A DNA stretch of 64,000 nucleotides from Caloramator mitchellensis (GTDB taxonomy: Bacteria > Bacillota > Clostridia > Clostridiales > Caloramatoraceae), in the NCBI RefSeq assembly GCF_001440545.1, contig NZ_LKHP01000003.1:124001-188000 (forward strand), read 5' to 3'. Positions 1-9,563 of this stretch are shown piece by piece; within the stretch, counting starts at the first letter, position 1, and every line of letters begins with the position of its first letter. The position numbers and the translations under genes were made by a program. A model generated the notes under the pieces. That model was not told the DNA's origin and searched no databases. It worked only from the letters and a program-made list of their open reading frames with translations.

Positions 1-2
1 AC

Positions 3-617
3 ATAATAAGAAAAATAACGCGTTACGCATCGCAAATTTCAGAGAGCAGAAACAGCGCTGCTAACCGCAAAGAAGAATACAAAAAACTTGCCAAGATGTT
101 TTTAGAATGCAAGGATATAAACGAAGCCCACAAACTATCATCCCTATGCTTTGGAATTTTTAACACAAAGCACATAAAAATAACCACACCAAGAAAAACC
201 GAGAGCATTAACTCCAGCATATACGACGAAGAACCAAGCATAATAACCCTTAAACCAAGAATCAAAAACTACAAAGAAAAATCACTAAAATCCCCAATAA
301 AAAACAATAGCCAGAGAAAAATAATTATGCTTGAAAAGATAATGAAAATACGCGAAGAAGAACAAAAAATAATCAACAGCTATATAGCCGATGGCAAAAT
401 AGAATTTGCTAACCTCCCAACAATTTCCCCTCACGTCAGAGGAATACTTCTGCGCTGGCTATCAAAGGGTATAAATTCCAATGAAAAAATATCAAAAACC
501 GAAACCGGCAGAAAATACAGAATACTTGAACCACAAAATAAAAATCATCTATGCACAGTTAATTGTGAAGATGGAACATTTACAATGCCACCCTATGTCA
601 TTCTATTTGAGGATTAA
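3..617 (+). CDS. jetA: Wadjet JetA-type protein (DUF2397), 5' end outside the window
   Basis: The frame is open from position 3 to the stop at 617 (204 residues), so the gene starts left of the window; the first in-frame ATG (96) is internal. The visible part is the C-terminal end of a DUF2397/TIGR02677-type protein: an Asn-Arg-Lys segment, the AHKLSSLCFGIF stretch and a closing DGTFTMPPYVI segment fit that family as I know it. JetA is the MukF/kleisin-like subunit of the Wadjet SMC complex, which recognises and cuts small circular DNA. It is followed after 11 nt by the DUF2398 gene, with the SMC and nuclease genes next, which supports the call more than the partial sequence does. Confidence 0.8.
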   Translation: MIRKITRYASQISESRNSAANRKEEYKKLAKMFLECKDINEAHKLSSLCFGIFNTKHIKITTPRKTESINSSIYDEEPSIITLKPRIKNYKEKSLKSPIKNNSQRKIIMLEKIMKIREEEQKIINSYIADGKIEFANLPTISPHVRGILLRWLSKGINSNEKISKTETGRKYRILEPQNKNHLCTVNCEDGTFTMPPYVILFED

Positions 618-628
618 AGGAGACAAAT

Positions 629-1795
629 ATGAAGGAACTCGAACTTCTACTTGAAAACTATTGGATAAGCAAAGATGAAGACAAAGAGCTCTACTATAAA
701 ATAAAAGACCACATCCATGAATTTAAATCCTTTATAACAGAAAAACTTGGCTATCAAATAATAATAAACCCCTACCTTATAAAACTTGAGAAACTTCCAG
801 GAAAAGCTGAAGAATGGATGGGCATAAGCACCTTCCATTCCCCAATAGAATACGCATTTTTATGCCTTCTACTTATGTTCCTTGAGGACAAGGGCAAGGA
901 TGAACAATTCGTCCTATCAGAAATAACCGACTTCATTCAAGGGAACTTTGAAGGCGACGAAAAGGTGGACTGGACTTTATACAGGCACCGCCGCAGCCTT
1001 ATAAAGGTTATGCGTTTTGCTACCGACATCGGCATGATAAAGGTAGATGACGGGGACGAGCAGAGCTTTGCACAGGATGCAACATCGGAAGTGCTCTACG
1101 AGAGCACCGGTCTTTCAAGATACTTTGTAAGAAATTTTACAACAAATATACTAAATTATAAATCCTACAAAGACCTTGAAAATGAAGAGCAGCTAGACCT
1201 TGACAGAGACAGAGGTATAATAAGGCGCCACAGGGTTTACAGAAGGCTCATAATGTCCCCAATAGTATACAACGAAGGAACGGACGACCCAGATTACGAC
1301 TACATCAAGAAACAAAAAAGCTCCTTAGAAAACGACCTTGAAAAATACCTCGGCTGGGAGCTGCATGTTCACAGAAACGGCGCTATGGCTGTTTTATCAC
1401 AAAATCAAAATTACAAAGATGTATTCCCAGAAAACAAATCTATAAGCGACATAGTTTTGCAATTGAACAAGGTTATAAAAAGCATGATTTCAGCAAACCA
1501 GCTAAAGCCAGACAAAAACGACACGTGCCAAGTTTCATTACCATATTTTCAATCGCTTATACAAAAACTAAAATTGCAAAACTCAGTAGGTTGGAGCAAA
1601 GAATATAGAGAAATGCAAATAGATAAATTAACCGACGAGATAATAAACTACATGTCCGGCTTTAATATGATTGAAATTTTACCAGACAAAAAAGAAATCA
1701 AAATATTGCCGCTGTGCGGAAAAATAGTTGGAGTATATCCTGACGATTTCTACACAGATATCCAGAAGGAGGTTGCAATGGATGAATCAGAATAG
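629..1795 (+). CDS. jetB: Wadjet JetB-type protein (DUF2398)
   Basis: 388 residues starting at an ATG behind AAGGAGA. The protein fits the DUF2398/TIGR02678 family: mixed helical N-terminus, a YRHRRSLIKVMRF segment with a basic patch around residue 115-125, and the VYRRLIMSPIVY stretch near residue 200. In Wadjet complexes this is the MukE-like winged-helix partner that sits with the kleisin (JetA) on the SMC heads. It lies 11 nt after jetA, and its end overlaps the start of the SMC gene by 14 nt, so the three are probably translated as a unit. Family assignment is by recognition of sequence and neighbours, not by search. Confidence 0.82.
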   Translation: MKELELLLENYWISKDEDKELYYKIKDHIHEFKSFITEKLGYQIIINPYLIKLEKLPGKAEEWMGISTFHSPIEYAFLCLLLMFLEDKGKDEQFVLSEITDFIQGNFEGDEKVDWTLYRHRRSLIKVMRFATDIGMIKVDDGDEQSFAQDATSEVLYESTGLSRYFVRNFTTNILNYKSYKDLENEEQLDLDRDRGIIRRHRVYRRLIMSPIVYNEGTDDPDYDYIKKQKSSLENDLEKYLGWELHVHRNGAMAVLSQNQNYKDVFPENKSISDIVLQLNKVIKSMISANQLKPDKNDTCQVSLPYFQSLIQKLKLQNSVGWSKEYREMQIDKLTDEIINYMSGFNMIEILPDKKEIKILPLCGKIVGVYPDDFYTDIQKEVAMDESE

Positions 1796-4700
1796 ATGGA
1801 TAATTGAAAGAGCAGGTCTTGCTAACTTCTGGTATTATGATGAAGAGGAATTTACCTTTTCAGATGGAAGGTTGCTCCTAAGAGGTTCAAATGGTTCGGG
1901 AAAATCAGTTACAATGCAAAGTTTCATCCCCCTTCTACTTGACGGGAATAAAAGCCCCGAAAGGCTTGACCCATTTGGTTCAAAGGCAAGAAGGCTTGAA
2001 AATTACCTCTTAGGAGATGACGAAGACGGAGATGACGAAAGAACCGGATACCTTTACATGGAATTTAAAAAGAAGGACACGGGAAACTATCTAACAATAG
2101 GCATGGGATTTAAGGCTCAAAGAGGAAAACCAATCCAATCCTGGGGCTTTTCTATAACCGACGGCAGAAGAATTGGCCATAATTTTTATCTATACAAAAA
2201 CATAGGCGAAAAGATACCATTAACTAAAAAGGAACTTGAAAACCGTATCTCTACAGGCGGCAAAGTGGTTGAAACCCAGGGCGATTATATGAAAATGGTC
2301 AACGACCTGTTATTCGGATTTAGCGACATAGACGAATACGACGAGCTTATAAAGCTTCTTGTGCAGCTCAGGTCCCCGAAGCTTTCAAAGGACTTTAGAC
2401 CAACGGTTATATATGAAATAATGGAAAATTCACTGCAACCCCTTTCAGAGGATGATCTGCGCCCAATGTCTGAGGCTATTGAAAATATGGACAACATAAA
2501 GAGCAGACTGGATGAGCTAAAGGAGAGCAAAAAAGCAGCCGACAGGATTAAGGACGCCTATGATAAATACAATAAATTTATATTAATTGACAAGGCAAAA
2601 TCGTTTATACTGAGCAACAACGAATTAGAAAAACTCATAAAAGACAAAAAAGAACTCGAGCAAAAAAGAGACTATGCAAAACAAGAATTCCAAGCAGCCG
2701 AGAAGAAAATAGAAGAATACAGCATGCTAATAAAATCAGCTGAGGATAAAAAAAGGCAGCTAGAAGTTCACGACAGCCTCAAAATAAAAGAAAAAATACA
2801 CTCAATAGAAGATTTGATTTCAAACTATAAAAAAGAAAAGCATCTTAAGCAAAACCAACTCGACCTAAAAAAATCGCGTGAAAGAAAACTTTACTCTGAA
2901 ATTAAAGAGCTTAGCGATAAACACGACATTTTAATCAAAAAGCTCGATGCAATAGTCGAAGAGATGGACGAATACGCCGTTGATTTTGCATTTGATGAGC
3001 AGGAGTTTTTAAAGGATGAGATTAAAGCAAACGCAGACAAAAACTATGATTTTAATTTTGTTAACGATAAATTCAAAAAGCATTATGAAAATATAGAAAA
3101 TGCAAGAGAACTACTAAAAGAATTAGATAGAATAAACAAGGAATACGACAAAATTTTAAAGGAGCTTGAATCTAAAAAGCAGGAAAGAATAACAAAGGAA
3201 AAGAGAGTTGAAGATTCAAAGCTTTTATTAATTGAAACAAAGGAAGAGCTAAACGAAAGAATATATGCCTGGAAAAACTCAAATAAAGAATTCATCCCAA
3301 GCCAAGATGTCCTTATAAGCTGCACAAGAACTGTAAACCAGTTTAACCAAAAAAGCAGCTTTGACGATATTATTAAAATAATCAGGGAAGAATACAACCA
3401 TTTTGAAGGAGAGCTTATTAAAGAAAGAGCTAATTTGCAATTTGAAAAGCAACAGGAAGAAAATAAACTAAACGAAATAAAATCTGAAATTGCCGAGTGG
3501 AGGAACAAAAAAGATCCGGAACCTGAAAGGGATGAAAGGGTTATAAGAAACAGACAAAGGCTTGAAAAGGAAGGAATTCCTTTCATACCGCTGTATAAAT
3601 CAGTTGATTTTAAGGACATACCTCAAGAAATAATGGGAAGGGTGGAGGAAGCACTCAATGATATGGGGCTTTTGGATGCATTAATCGTTCCTTCTAAATT
3701 CAAAGATAAAATATTCCAGATGGATAAAGATATGGCAGATAAATACATTTTCCCAACGCCACAAATTTTGATGCATGATATTTCTGAATTTTTAAAGCCC
3801 GACAAAATAGACGTAAACGGCATAACCGAAAAGGATATAACCGACGTGATACAAAGCATTTTAATTGACGAAAATAATTCAACATATATAAACGAAAAGG
3901 GAGAGTATCAGATCGGCATATTAAAGGGTAAAACAAGCAGCAGCTGCAGCCCAAAATTCATCGGTTCATCAGCTAGAAAAAGATACCGTGAAGAAAAGAT
4001 TAATGAATTAGAAACAATAAAGCGCAATATTGAGGAAAAAATAATAGAAAAAGAAGAACAAATACAAAAAATAAACCAAAGGATAGCCACATTAAAAAGT
4101 GAGCTCAATAAATTCCCTAAAGGCGATGATTTATTAACAGCCATAAAACAACTACAGGAAGCAGAATACGAACTCGAAAGAATAATAAAAGACGTAGAAT
4201 TAAAGGAAAAAGAAGAAAGAACAATTTATGAAAAACTAAAGCATGTTCAGCAATCTGTTTATGAACTAACCCATAAAATAAATTTAAAGGCAGACATAGA
4301 GATATACGAAGAGGCTATTGCGTCTGCTAAAAAGTATAGAGATTTACTTCACAGCCTTGAAAAACTTCATATTGATATAATGCACAATAACGAACAGGCA
4401 AATTCTAAAATATACGAGAGGGAAGAGATTGAACAGGATGTCCAAAACTTAATAGACGACATCACCTCCCTCGATAGAAAATTAAGGGAAAACGAAATAA
4501 ACCTTAGCAATTTATTTGAGCAGCTGAAACTTTCAAATATAGATGAAATAGAAAAGGAAATAGACGAGTGCCTAAACATATTAAAAACATATCCTGTAGA
4601 AAAGGAAAAAGAAATAGACAAAAGAGCAAGAAACCATGATTTATACACAAGGGCAATCGAAGAATTAGGTAGCATTAATAAGAAAATCAATGAAAAAGGA

Positions 4701-5852
4701 AAAATAGTAGATATATTTAAACAGTCCTTTATTGAAGAATATAAACTTGGGTTTATAGAAGAAGCTAAAGAGGATGAGCCAATCAAAATTGCCCATAGAT
4801 TGGTAAGAGAAATTAAAATAGATGAAAAACAAAAGGACGATTATATAAGCAATCTATATCAGAAGTTCCAGGAAAACAATCAGCACCTTAGAGAATATAT
4901 CGTGAAGATTGATTCTCTCTTTGACCGGGAAATTGAAGCAGATGACGAGGAAATAAAGGCAGCCTTTGCAAGGGCAAAAAGGCATTATTTAACCGGAAAG
5001 GTAAGGGGCAAGGACGTAGATTTTTATGCTCTAATCGATTTTATCAAAGAGGGAATAGAGGAAAACGAAAAGCTTCTAAAGGAAAGCGACAGGCAGCTTT
5101 TCGAGGACATACTTGTTAATAATATAAGCAAAAAAATAAGAGCCAAGATTTACCACAGTGAGCAATGGGTTAAAAAGATGAATGAGCTAATGGAGAAAAT
5201 GGATACTTCAAGCGGACTTTCCTTTAGTCTAAGGTGGACCAGCAAAAAGGCAGAGGGCGAAAATCAGCTTGATACAAAGGAGCTTGTTGATTTACTAAAG
5301 CAGGAAGGAAGCATAATGAAGGAGAGCGACCTTAACAAATTATCAGAACACTTCCGCTCCAAAATAGCTGATGCAAGAAGAATACAGGAGGATTCAGGCA
5401 AAAGCGTAACATTCCACAGCATAATGAAGGAGATACTCGACTATAGAAAATGGTTTGAGTTTAAGCTATACTTCCAAAGGATGGGGCAGAATAAAAAGGA
5501 GCTGACAAACAACGCATTTTACCAGTTCAGCGGTGGGGAAAAGGCGATGGCAATGTATGTTCCGCTCTTCTCAGCGGTTTATGCAAGATATTTAGGTGCC
5601 AGAGGAGACTGCCCAAGGATAATATCGCTTGATGAGGCTTTTGCTGGAGTTGATGAAAAGAATATAAGGGACATGTTTAGGCTTTTAAGGGATTTAAACC
5701 TTGATTTTGTTATTAATTCCCAAATATTATGGGGAGATTACGATACAGTTCCCTCCCTTGCAATTTGCGAACTTTTAAGGCCTGAAAACGCAGATTTTGT
5801 TACAGTAATAAGATACCACTGGAACGGAAAGACTAAGGAACTGGTTTCATAA
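1782..5852 (+). CDS. jetC: Wadjet JetC-type SMC ATPase (TIGR02680 family)
   Basis: 1356 residues. I place the start at ATG 1782 because AAGGAGG (1766-1772) sits 9 nt upstream; an upstream in-frame ATG at 1728 lies inside jetB and lacks such a site. Walker A GSNGSGKS is at residues 35-42. A long charged coiled-coil region covers roughly 260-1100, interrupted by a globular hinge-like part around 600-720. The ABC signature SGGEK is at about 1250 and Walker B ISLDEA at about 1281-1286. Length and layout match the MukB-like SMC of Wadjet type III. It should form the DNA-translocating motor that senses circular plasmid DNA. Large minus-strand open frames inside it are shadows of the Glu/Lys-rich coiled coil. 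Confidence 0.88.
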   Translation: MNQNRWIIERAGLANFWYYDEEEFTFSDGRLLLRGSNGSGKSVTMQSFIPLLLDGNKSPERLDPFGSKARRLENYLLGDDEDGDDERTGYLYMEFKKKDTGNYLTIGMGFKAQRGKPIQSWGFSITDGRRIGHNFYLYKNIGEKIPLTKKELENRISTGGKVVETQGDYMKMVNDLLFGFSDIDEYDELIKLLVQLRSPKLSKDFRPTVIYEIMENSLQPLSEDDLRPMSEAIENMDNIKSRLDELKESKKAADRIKDAYDKYNKFILIDKAKSFILSNNELEKLIKDKKELEQKRDYAKQEFQAAEKKIEEYSMLIKSAEDKKRQLEVHDSLKIKEKIHSIEDLISNYKKEKHLKQNQLDLKKSRERKLYSEIKELSDKHDILIKKLDAIVEEMDEYAVDFAFDEQEFLKDEIKANADKNYDFNFVNDKFKKHYENIENARELLKELDRINKEYDKILKELESKKQERITKEKRVEDSKLLLIETKEELNERIYAWKNSNKEFIPSQDVLISCTRTVNQFNQKSSFDDIIKIIREEYNHFEGELIKERANLQFEKQQEENKLNEIKSEIAEWRNKKDPEPERDERVIRNRQRLEKEGIPFIPLYKSVDFKDIPQEIMGRVEEALNDMGLLDALIVPSKFKDKIFQMDKDMADKYIFPTPQILMHDISEFLKPDKIDVNGITEKDITDVIQSILIDENNSTYINEKGEYQIGILKGKTSSSCSPKFIGSSARKRYREEKINELETIKRNIEEKIIEKEEQIQKINQRIATLKSELNKFPKGDDLLTAIKQLQEAEYELERIIKDVELKEKEERTIYEKLKHVQQSVYELTHKINLKADIEIYEEAIASAKKYRDLLHSLEKLHIDIMHNNEQANSKIYEREEIEQDVQNLIDDITSLDRKLRENEINLSNLFEQLKLSNIDEIEKEIDECLNILKTYPVEKEKEIDKRARNHDLYTRAIEELGSINKKINEKGKIVDIFKQSFIEEYKLGFIEEAKEDEPIKIAHRLVREIKIDEKQKDDYISNLYQKFQENNQHLREYIVKIDSLFDREIEADDEEIKAAFARAKRHYLTGKVRGKDVDFYALIDFIKEGIEENEKLLKESDRQLFEDILVNNISKKIRAKIYHSEQWVKKMNELMEKMDTSSGLSFSLRWTSKKAEGENQLDTKELVDLLKQEGSIMKESDLNKLSEHFRSKIADARRIQEDSGKSVTFHSIMKEILDYRKWFEFKLYFQRMGQNKKELTNNAFYQFSGGEKAMAMYVPLFSAVYARYLGARGDCPRIISLDEAFAGVDEKNIRDMFRLLRDLNLDFVINSQILWGDYDTVPSLAICELLRPENADFVTVIRYHWNGKTKELVS

Positions 5853-5868
5853 ATTAGGCGGTGATTTT

Positions 5869-7176
5869 GTGGATAAAACAAAGGAATGTGTTAATTATTT
5901 CAAATCCACCAAAGCGTATAAAAGAATGTTCGAGGCTATAAGAGAAAAATACAGGTCGCTTGGCAATTTAGGTGGAACAATTGAATTAAAAAATTTAAGC
6001 CCTGACGAACAGGAGGCTCTGTCAGGGCTCCTTAAAAGGGATTATTACAGCAAAAAATCGGCAAGCGTTAAGATTGAAAAAATAATTAATGCTCTAGAGA
6101 ACACAAAATTTGCAGGAATTGATTTTGAAAAAGTATTAATGGGATATTTTGGAGAGGATTTGATTTCTAAGAAAGAAGAAAAAAGAATATCCGATGAAAT
6201 GCGTGAAAAATTTTTTGGCGAGATACTAAAAAAATATGAAGCAAGCAAAGCATACAATTGGCTTGAGAGCAGTTTGAAAAACAAGGATAACTCATATAAA
6301 TTTATAATTCAAAAATACGAGAAAAATAAAGCTGAATTAGAAAGCATGCTTCAACTTACAATGAATGCTATAAACAGTCTTAGCTTTGATGTTAATAATA
6401 TTGAGCGACTGGCAATTTTTTCTTCAAGAATTAGTAAAAACCCACACACATTTGATACTGACAGCGAATGTGGCAAACTGCTTTTATACGCAATCTCTTT
6501 TTTATTAGGGATAGATTTTCCTAAGAATGCAGAAGAACGCGCCGAAGCCCTATATAGAGCAGGAATAATTGACGATGAAGTTTCTAATTTTACTATGATT
6601 AGCGGCTTGTTAGGCTACAAGAATGGACAAGTTCACCCGGGTTGGGAAGGTTTCAGCAAATTAAAGGAACCGGTTCAAATTTCGCTTTGGAACCTTTCAA
6701 GAGTAGATAGTGTAAGCGCAAATAACAACATAGTATATGTATTTGAAAACCCTACGGTATTCAGCGAAGTGCTTTATAAAACTTCGGAATACAACCCCTC
6801 TTTAATTTGCACCTATGGCCAAATAAGGCTGGCATCCTTTGTATTACTTGACAAACTATGCGATAGCGTAGAAGTAATATACTATTCTGGCGACTTTGAC
6901 CCCGAAGGCCTTTTGATTGCAGACAAGCTAATCGAAAGATACGGTGAAAAAATCAAACTCTGGCACTTTGAATCATCTGACTACCTAAAAATTATATCCA
7001 ACAAAAAAATAGACGACACTCGCCTCAAAAAACTTGAAAAAATTAAAAATCCCAAACTTAAACAGCTTGGCGATTTGCTAAAACAAAATGCTTTTGCAGC
7101 TTATCAGGAGCTTTTAATTGACGAATACGTAGCTGACATCATCAAATATCATGGGGACAGTTCATTTGAAATATGA
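5869..7176 (+). CDS. jetD: Wadjet JetD-type TOPRIM nuclease (DUF2399)
   Basis: 435 residues from a GTG start 16 nt after jetC, behind GGCGGTGA. The C-terminal third carries a TOPRIM-like core: VFENP with Glu293, then YYSGDFDPEG with Asp342 and Asp344, matching the metal-binding E/DxD pattern of DUF2399/TIGR02679 proteins. In Wadjet, JetD is the subunit that cleaves the plasmid once the SMC motor has looped it. An N-terminal DUF3323-like half is expected from the family. The last nine codons (YHGDSSFEI) read through a copy of the REP-like GGGGACAGTTCATTTG repeat, so the original C-terminus was probably around residue 426 and has been altered by repeat insertion. Confidence 0.85.
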   Translation: MDKTKECVNYFKSTKAYKRMFEAIREKYRSLGNLGGTIELKNLSPDEQEALSGLLKRDYYSKKSASVKIEKIINALENTKFAGIDFEKVLMGYFGEDLISKKEEKRISDEMREKFFGEILKKYEASKAYNWLESSLKNKDNSYKFIIQKYEKNKAELESMLQLTMNAINSLSFDVNNIERLAIFSSRISKNPHTFDTDSECGKLLLYAISFLLGIDFPKNAEERAEALYRAGIIDDEVSNFTMISGLLGYKNGQVHPGWEGFSKLKEPVQISLWNLSRVDSVSANNNIVYVFENPTVFSEVLYKTSEYNPSLICTYGQIRLASFVLLDKLCDSVEVIYYSGDFDPEGLLIADKLIERYGEKIKLWHFESSDYLKIISNKKIDDTRLKKLEKIKNPKLKQLGDLLKQNAFAAYQELLIDEYVADIIKYHGDSSFEI

Positions 7177-7370
7177 ATCTTCACTCATTGGGATGGCATG
7201 CATGGATGGGGACGGTTCATTCACGATTCAACTTAACCTTAAAATGGTAATTCAGCTTAAATCCATGGGAATACATGGGGACAGTTCATTTGCAATTAAA
7301 CTTTATTTTTAAAATAGCAAATGAACTGTCCCCCATTTTTTCAGAGTTAATTTTGAAATGAACTGTCCCC
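7151..7370. repeat. REP-like palindromic repeat cluster A1
   Basis: Five copies of a short unit with core GGGGAC(A/G)GTTCATT: forward at 7151-7168, 7205-7222 and 7275-7293, reverse at 7317-7336 and 7355-7370. The third and fourth form a hairpin with nearly perfect 18-19 bp arms around a 23-nt loop. The first copy supplies the end of jetD. Such units resemble the REP sequences that in other Firmicutes are linked to REP-associated Y1 transposases; no such transposase is in this window. Confidence 0.8.
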
Positions 7371-7457
7371 AAGCTAAACAAAATTTTATATAGTATGATT
7401 AATTTTCACCATTCTTGGAAATACTTCTTAAAGGATAAATCTTTAAGGAGGGGTAAA

Positions 7458-8066
7458 ATGTTACTAACCGCAAATTTAAGGGAACACAAGACAAAGGGAG
7501 ATACAAATAGACTGAGAAGAGAAGGTCATGTTCCAGCCAATCTTTACGGCAGAGAAATTCAAAATATGTTGGTGGAATTTGCAGAGCTCGAGCTTAACAG
7601 CGCCCTTAGGAAAATGGGAGACCATGGCATAATAGACGTTAACATCAACGGCAAAAACTACAAGGCTATGATTAAGGAAGTTCAAAGGGATCCAATCAAC
7701 AAGAGAATCATGCACCTTGACCTTTACAAGGTTGATGAAAAACAAAAAATTCATGCTAAAGTGCCTGTCCTTATCAAGGGTGAGGAATATCTCCGCTCAA
7801 GCAATTCAATAGTTCAAAAGATGCAGGACGAAGTTGAAGTAGAATGCAGCGTAGATAATGTCCCAAAATATTTAGTAGCCGACGTTTCAAGGCTCAGCAA
7901 AAAAGATAAAATAACTGTAGCTGACCTTGAAGTTGCTGAAGAAATATCGATAATTGAACCACCTAGCACAATCCTGGCATCACTGGTCAAGGTTGGAGAA
8001 ACAATTGAAGAGGCAGAAGAAGTAGAAAAGCAAATAGTTGTTAGAGCTGATGGAACAATTGAATAA
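7458..8066 (+). CDS. rplY: Ribosomal protein L25 / general stress protein Ctc
   Basis: 202 residues from ATG 7458, chosen because AAGGAGGGG lies 8 nt upstream; an in-frame ATG at 7395 has no ribosome site. The N-terminal ~90 residues are the L25 5S-rRNA-binding domain (REHKTKGDTNRLRREGHVPA, then VQRDPINKRIMHLDLY), followed by the TL5/Ctc C-terminal beta domain to about 185 and a short acidic tail. The protein binds 5S rRNA in the central protuberance of the 50S subunit. It stands alone between two repeat clusters and ends in its own terminator. Confidence 0.95.
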   Translation: MLLTANLREHKTKGDTNRLRREGHVPANLYGREIQNMLVEFAELELNSALRKMGDHGIIDVNINGKNYKAMIKEVQRDPINKRIMHLDLYKVDEKQKIHAKVPVLIKGEEYLRSSNSIVQKMQDEVEVECSVDNVPKYLVADVSRLSKKDKITVADLEVAEEISIIEPPSTILASLVKVGETIEEAEEVEKQIVVRADGTIE

Positions 8067-8072
8067 TTTTAG

Positions 8073-8098
8073 GAGCAGCAATTGCTGCTCTATTTTTT
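8073..8098 (+). terminator. Intrinsic terminator after rplY
   Basis: GAGCAGCA/TGCTGCTC hairpin followed by a T-rich run ending at 8100, starting 7 nt after the rplY stop. Confidence 0.9.
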
Positions 8099-8106
8099 TT
8101 ATCTTC

Positions 8107-8243
8107 CATGGGGACAGTTCATTTCAGATTACACTTTCACTTTTGGGGACAGTTCATTTGAAATATTACTTTAAAAAGTGAATTTTCGCATGAACCGTCC
8201 CCATGTTTTTAAAAAGTATAATAACAAATGAACCGTCCCCATG
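8107..8243. repeat. REP-like palindromic repeat cluster A2
   Basis: Four copies of the GGGGACAGTTCATT unit: forward at 8107-8125 and 8143-8160, reverse (AAATGAACCGTCCCC form) at 8188-8203 and 8225-8243. Together they can fold into nested hairpins between the rplY terminator and the TPR gene. Confidence 0.8.
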
Positions 8244-8309
8244 TGTTCCCATTGAAAATCCACTCCCCATTTGCTATATTAAACATATCAAATAATTCGA
8301 GGTGATAGA

Positions 8310-9362
8310 ATGAATTTTCAAGAATACTTCAAAAAACAAGCGCACAACCTTATTTTCATTGAAATAGAAAAGGACGTAAATGCTTATCTTAAAGACCAGC
8401 CAATTACTTTCCCCAAGGGCGACTACCCAGTTGAACCTGCCAAACTTTTGCAATCGGAAGAACAAAGACTTCTTATCGCAAATATCATCGATGGTATGCT
8501 TTTAATACTTGGACAGGATAAAGATTTCAAACTAAATTCAACCTACAAAATAATACTTCAATCCATCCCAAACATAGAAAGTTACATAATCTACCAGATA
8601 CAACAAAACAGGTCTAATCCTAAAACTGCAACAATCTATGCTAATGCGTTGATAGAACTAAACCCCAAAAAAGAATTCCAAATGAATAGAATATACATCC
8701 TAATGGAATACCTGAACAAAACAAACCAATCCTTTATTCAAGACGAAATACTAGATAGCCTGAAAAAACTTACAGAAACTCATCCTGACTACGAAATACC
8801 TAACTTTTATCTTGGCGAATACTACCTCGACAAAGACACAGACCTTGCAAAACACTACTTAAGAAAGGTTCAGACCCACAAAGACTTAACGAAAAAAGCC
8901 CAAGAATACCTTGATAAAATCCAATCAATAGAAAACTACGATAAAGCTGTTGATTTACTAAAACAAGGCTCTCCAAAGGATGCCCTTAAGATACTAATAC
9001 CCTACATAGAATCAAACCCAAATAATCTCGATGCAAAATATTATGCAGCAGTTGCCCTAAGGCAGCTTCAAAATCACCAAAAAGCCCTTTTATACCTTCA
9101 AGAGCTATTGCAAGCCCTTGAAACCCCCGAAGTCGATAATGAAATAGGGCTCAACCTCGCCTCCCTTGGCTATCTAGAAGATGCCATAAACTATTTTGAA
9201 AAGGCTCATAAACTTAACCCAAAGGACACAAGCATAATAACAAACATAGGTGCCTGCTATGTCTACCTCAACCAAATAGAAAAAGCAAAGGAACAGTTTG
9301 AATACGCACTAAAAATAAACCCAAATGACGAAGTTGCAATTGAGTGGCTAAAACAAATATAA
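8310..9362 (+). CDS. TPR-repeat protein, function unknown
   Basis: 350 residues, ATG 8310 after CGAGGTGA. No signal peptide or membrane segment is evident, so it is probably cytoplasmic. Tetratricopeptide-type helical pairs are visible from about residue 170 on, the clearest near the end: GYLEDAINYFEKAHKLNPKD and YLNQIEKAKEQFEYALKINPND have the TPR pattern of small and aromatic positions and the NP turn. The N-terminal 150 residues are helical and not recognised. It is a single gene flanked by REP-like clusters, with no operon partner, so a binding partner cannot be inferred. Confidence 0.8.
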   Translation: MNFQEYFKKQAHNLIFIEIEKDVNAYLKDQPITFPKGDYPVEPAKLLQSEEQRLLIANIIDGMLLILGQDKDFKLNSTYKIILQSIPNIESYIIYQIQQNRSNPKTATIYANALIELNPKKEFQMNRIYILMEYLNKTNQSFIQDEILDSLKKLTETHPDYEIPNFYLGEYYLDKDTDLAKHYLRKVQTHKDLTKKAQEYLDKIQSIENYDKAVDLLKQGSPKDALKILIPYIESNPNNLDAKYYAAVALRQLQNHQKALLYLQELLQALETPEVDNEIGLNLASLGYLEDAINYFEKAHKLNPKDTSIITNIGACYVYLNQIEKAKEQFEYALKINPNDEVAIEWLKQI

Positions 9363-9384
9363 ATGTATTAATGTATTAATGTAA

Positions 9385-9442
9385 AGGGACAGTTCATTTA
9401 TAATTAAACTTTTAAGAGTTGAATAGCAAATGAACTGTCCCC
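9385..9442. repeat. REP-like inverted pair A3
   Basis: A forward copy (AGGGACAGTTCATTT, from 9385) and a reverse copy (GCAAATGAACTGTCCCC, 9426-9442) form one hairpin just after the TPR gene stop. Confidence 0.75.
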
Positions 9443-9563
9443 AAAATAAACTTATAAGTATATTTTAAAACTGGAAATATATTTCTTTTTCTATTATAAT
9501 ATTGCTAATATATAGACTATAATTATTTGTAGGTTTTAATCATATTTGCTAAGGGGGATAATA

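Noticed and set aside
2285-4786. Several minus-strand open frames of 78-178 codons inside the SMC gene
   Set aside because: They are Ser/Phe/Leu-rich mirror images of the Lys/Glu-rich coiled coil and lack ribosome sites.
7151-9442. Repeat clusters as a CRISPR array
   Set aside because: Units are in both orientations, spacing is irregular, and no cas gene is present.
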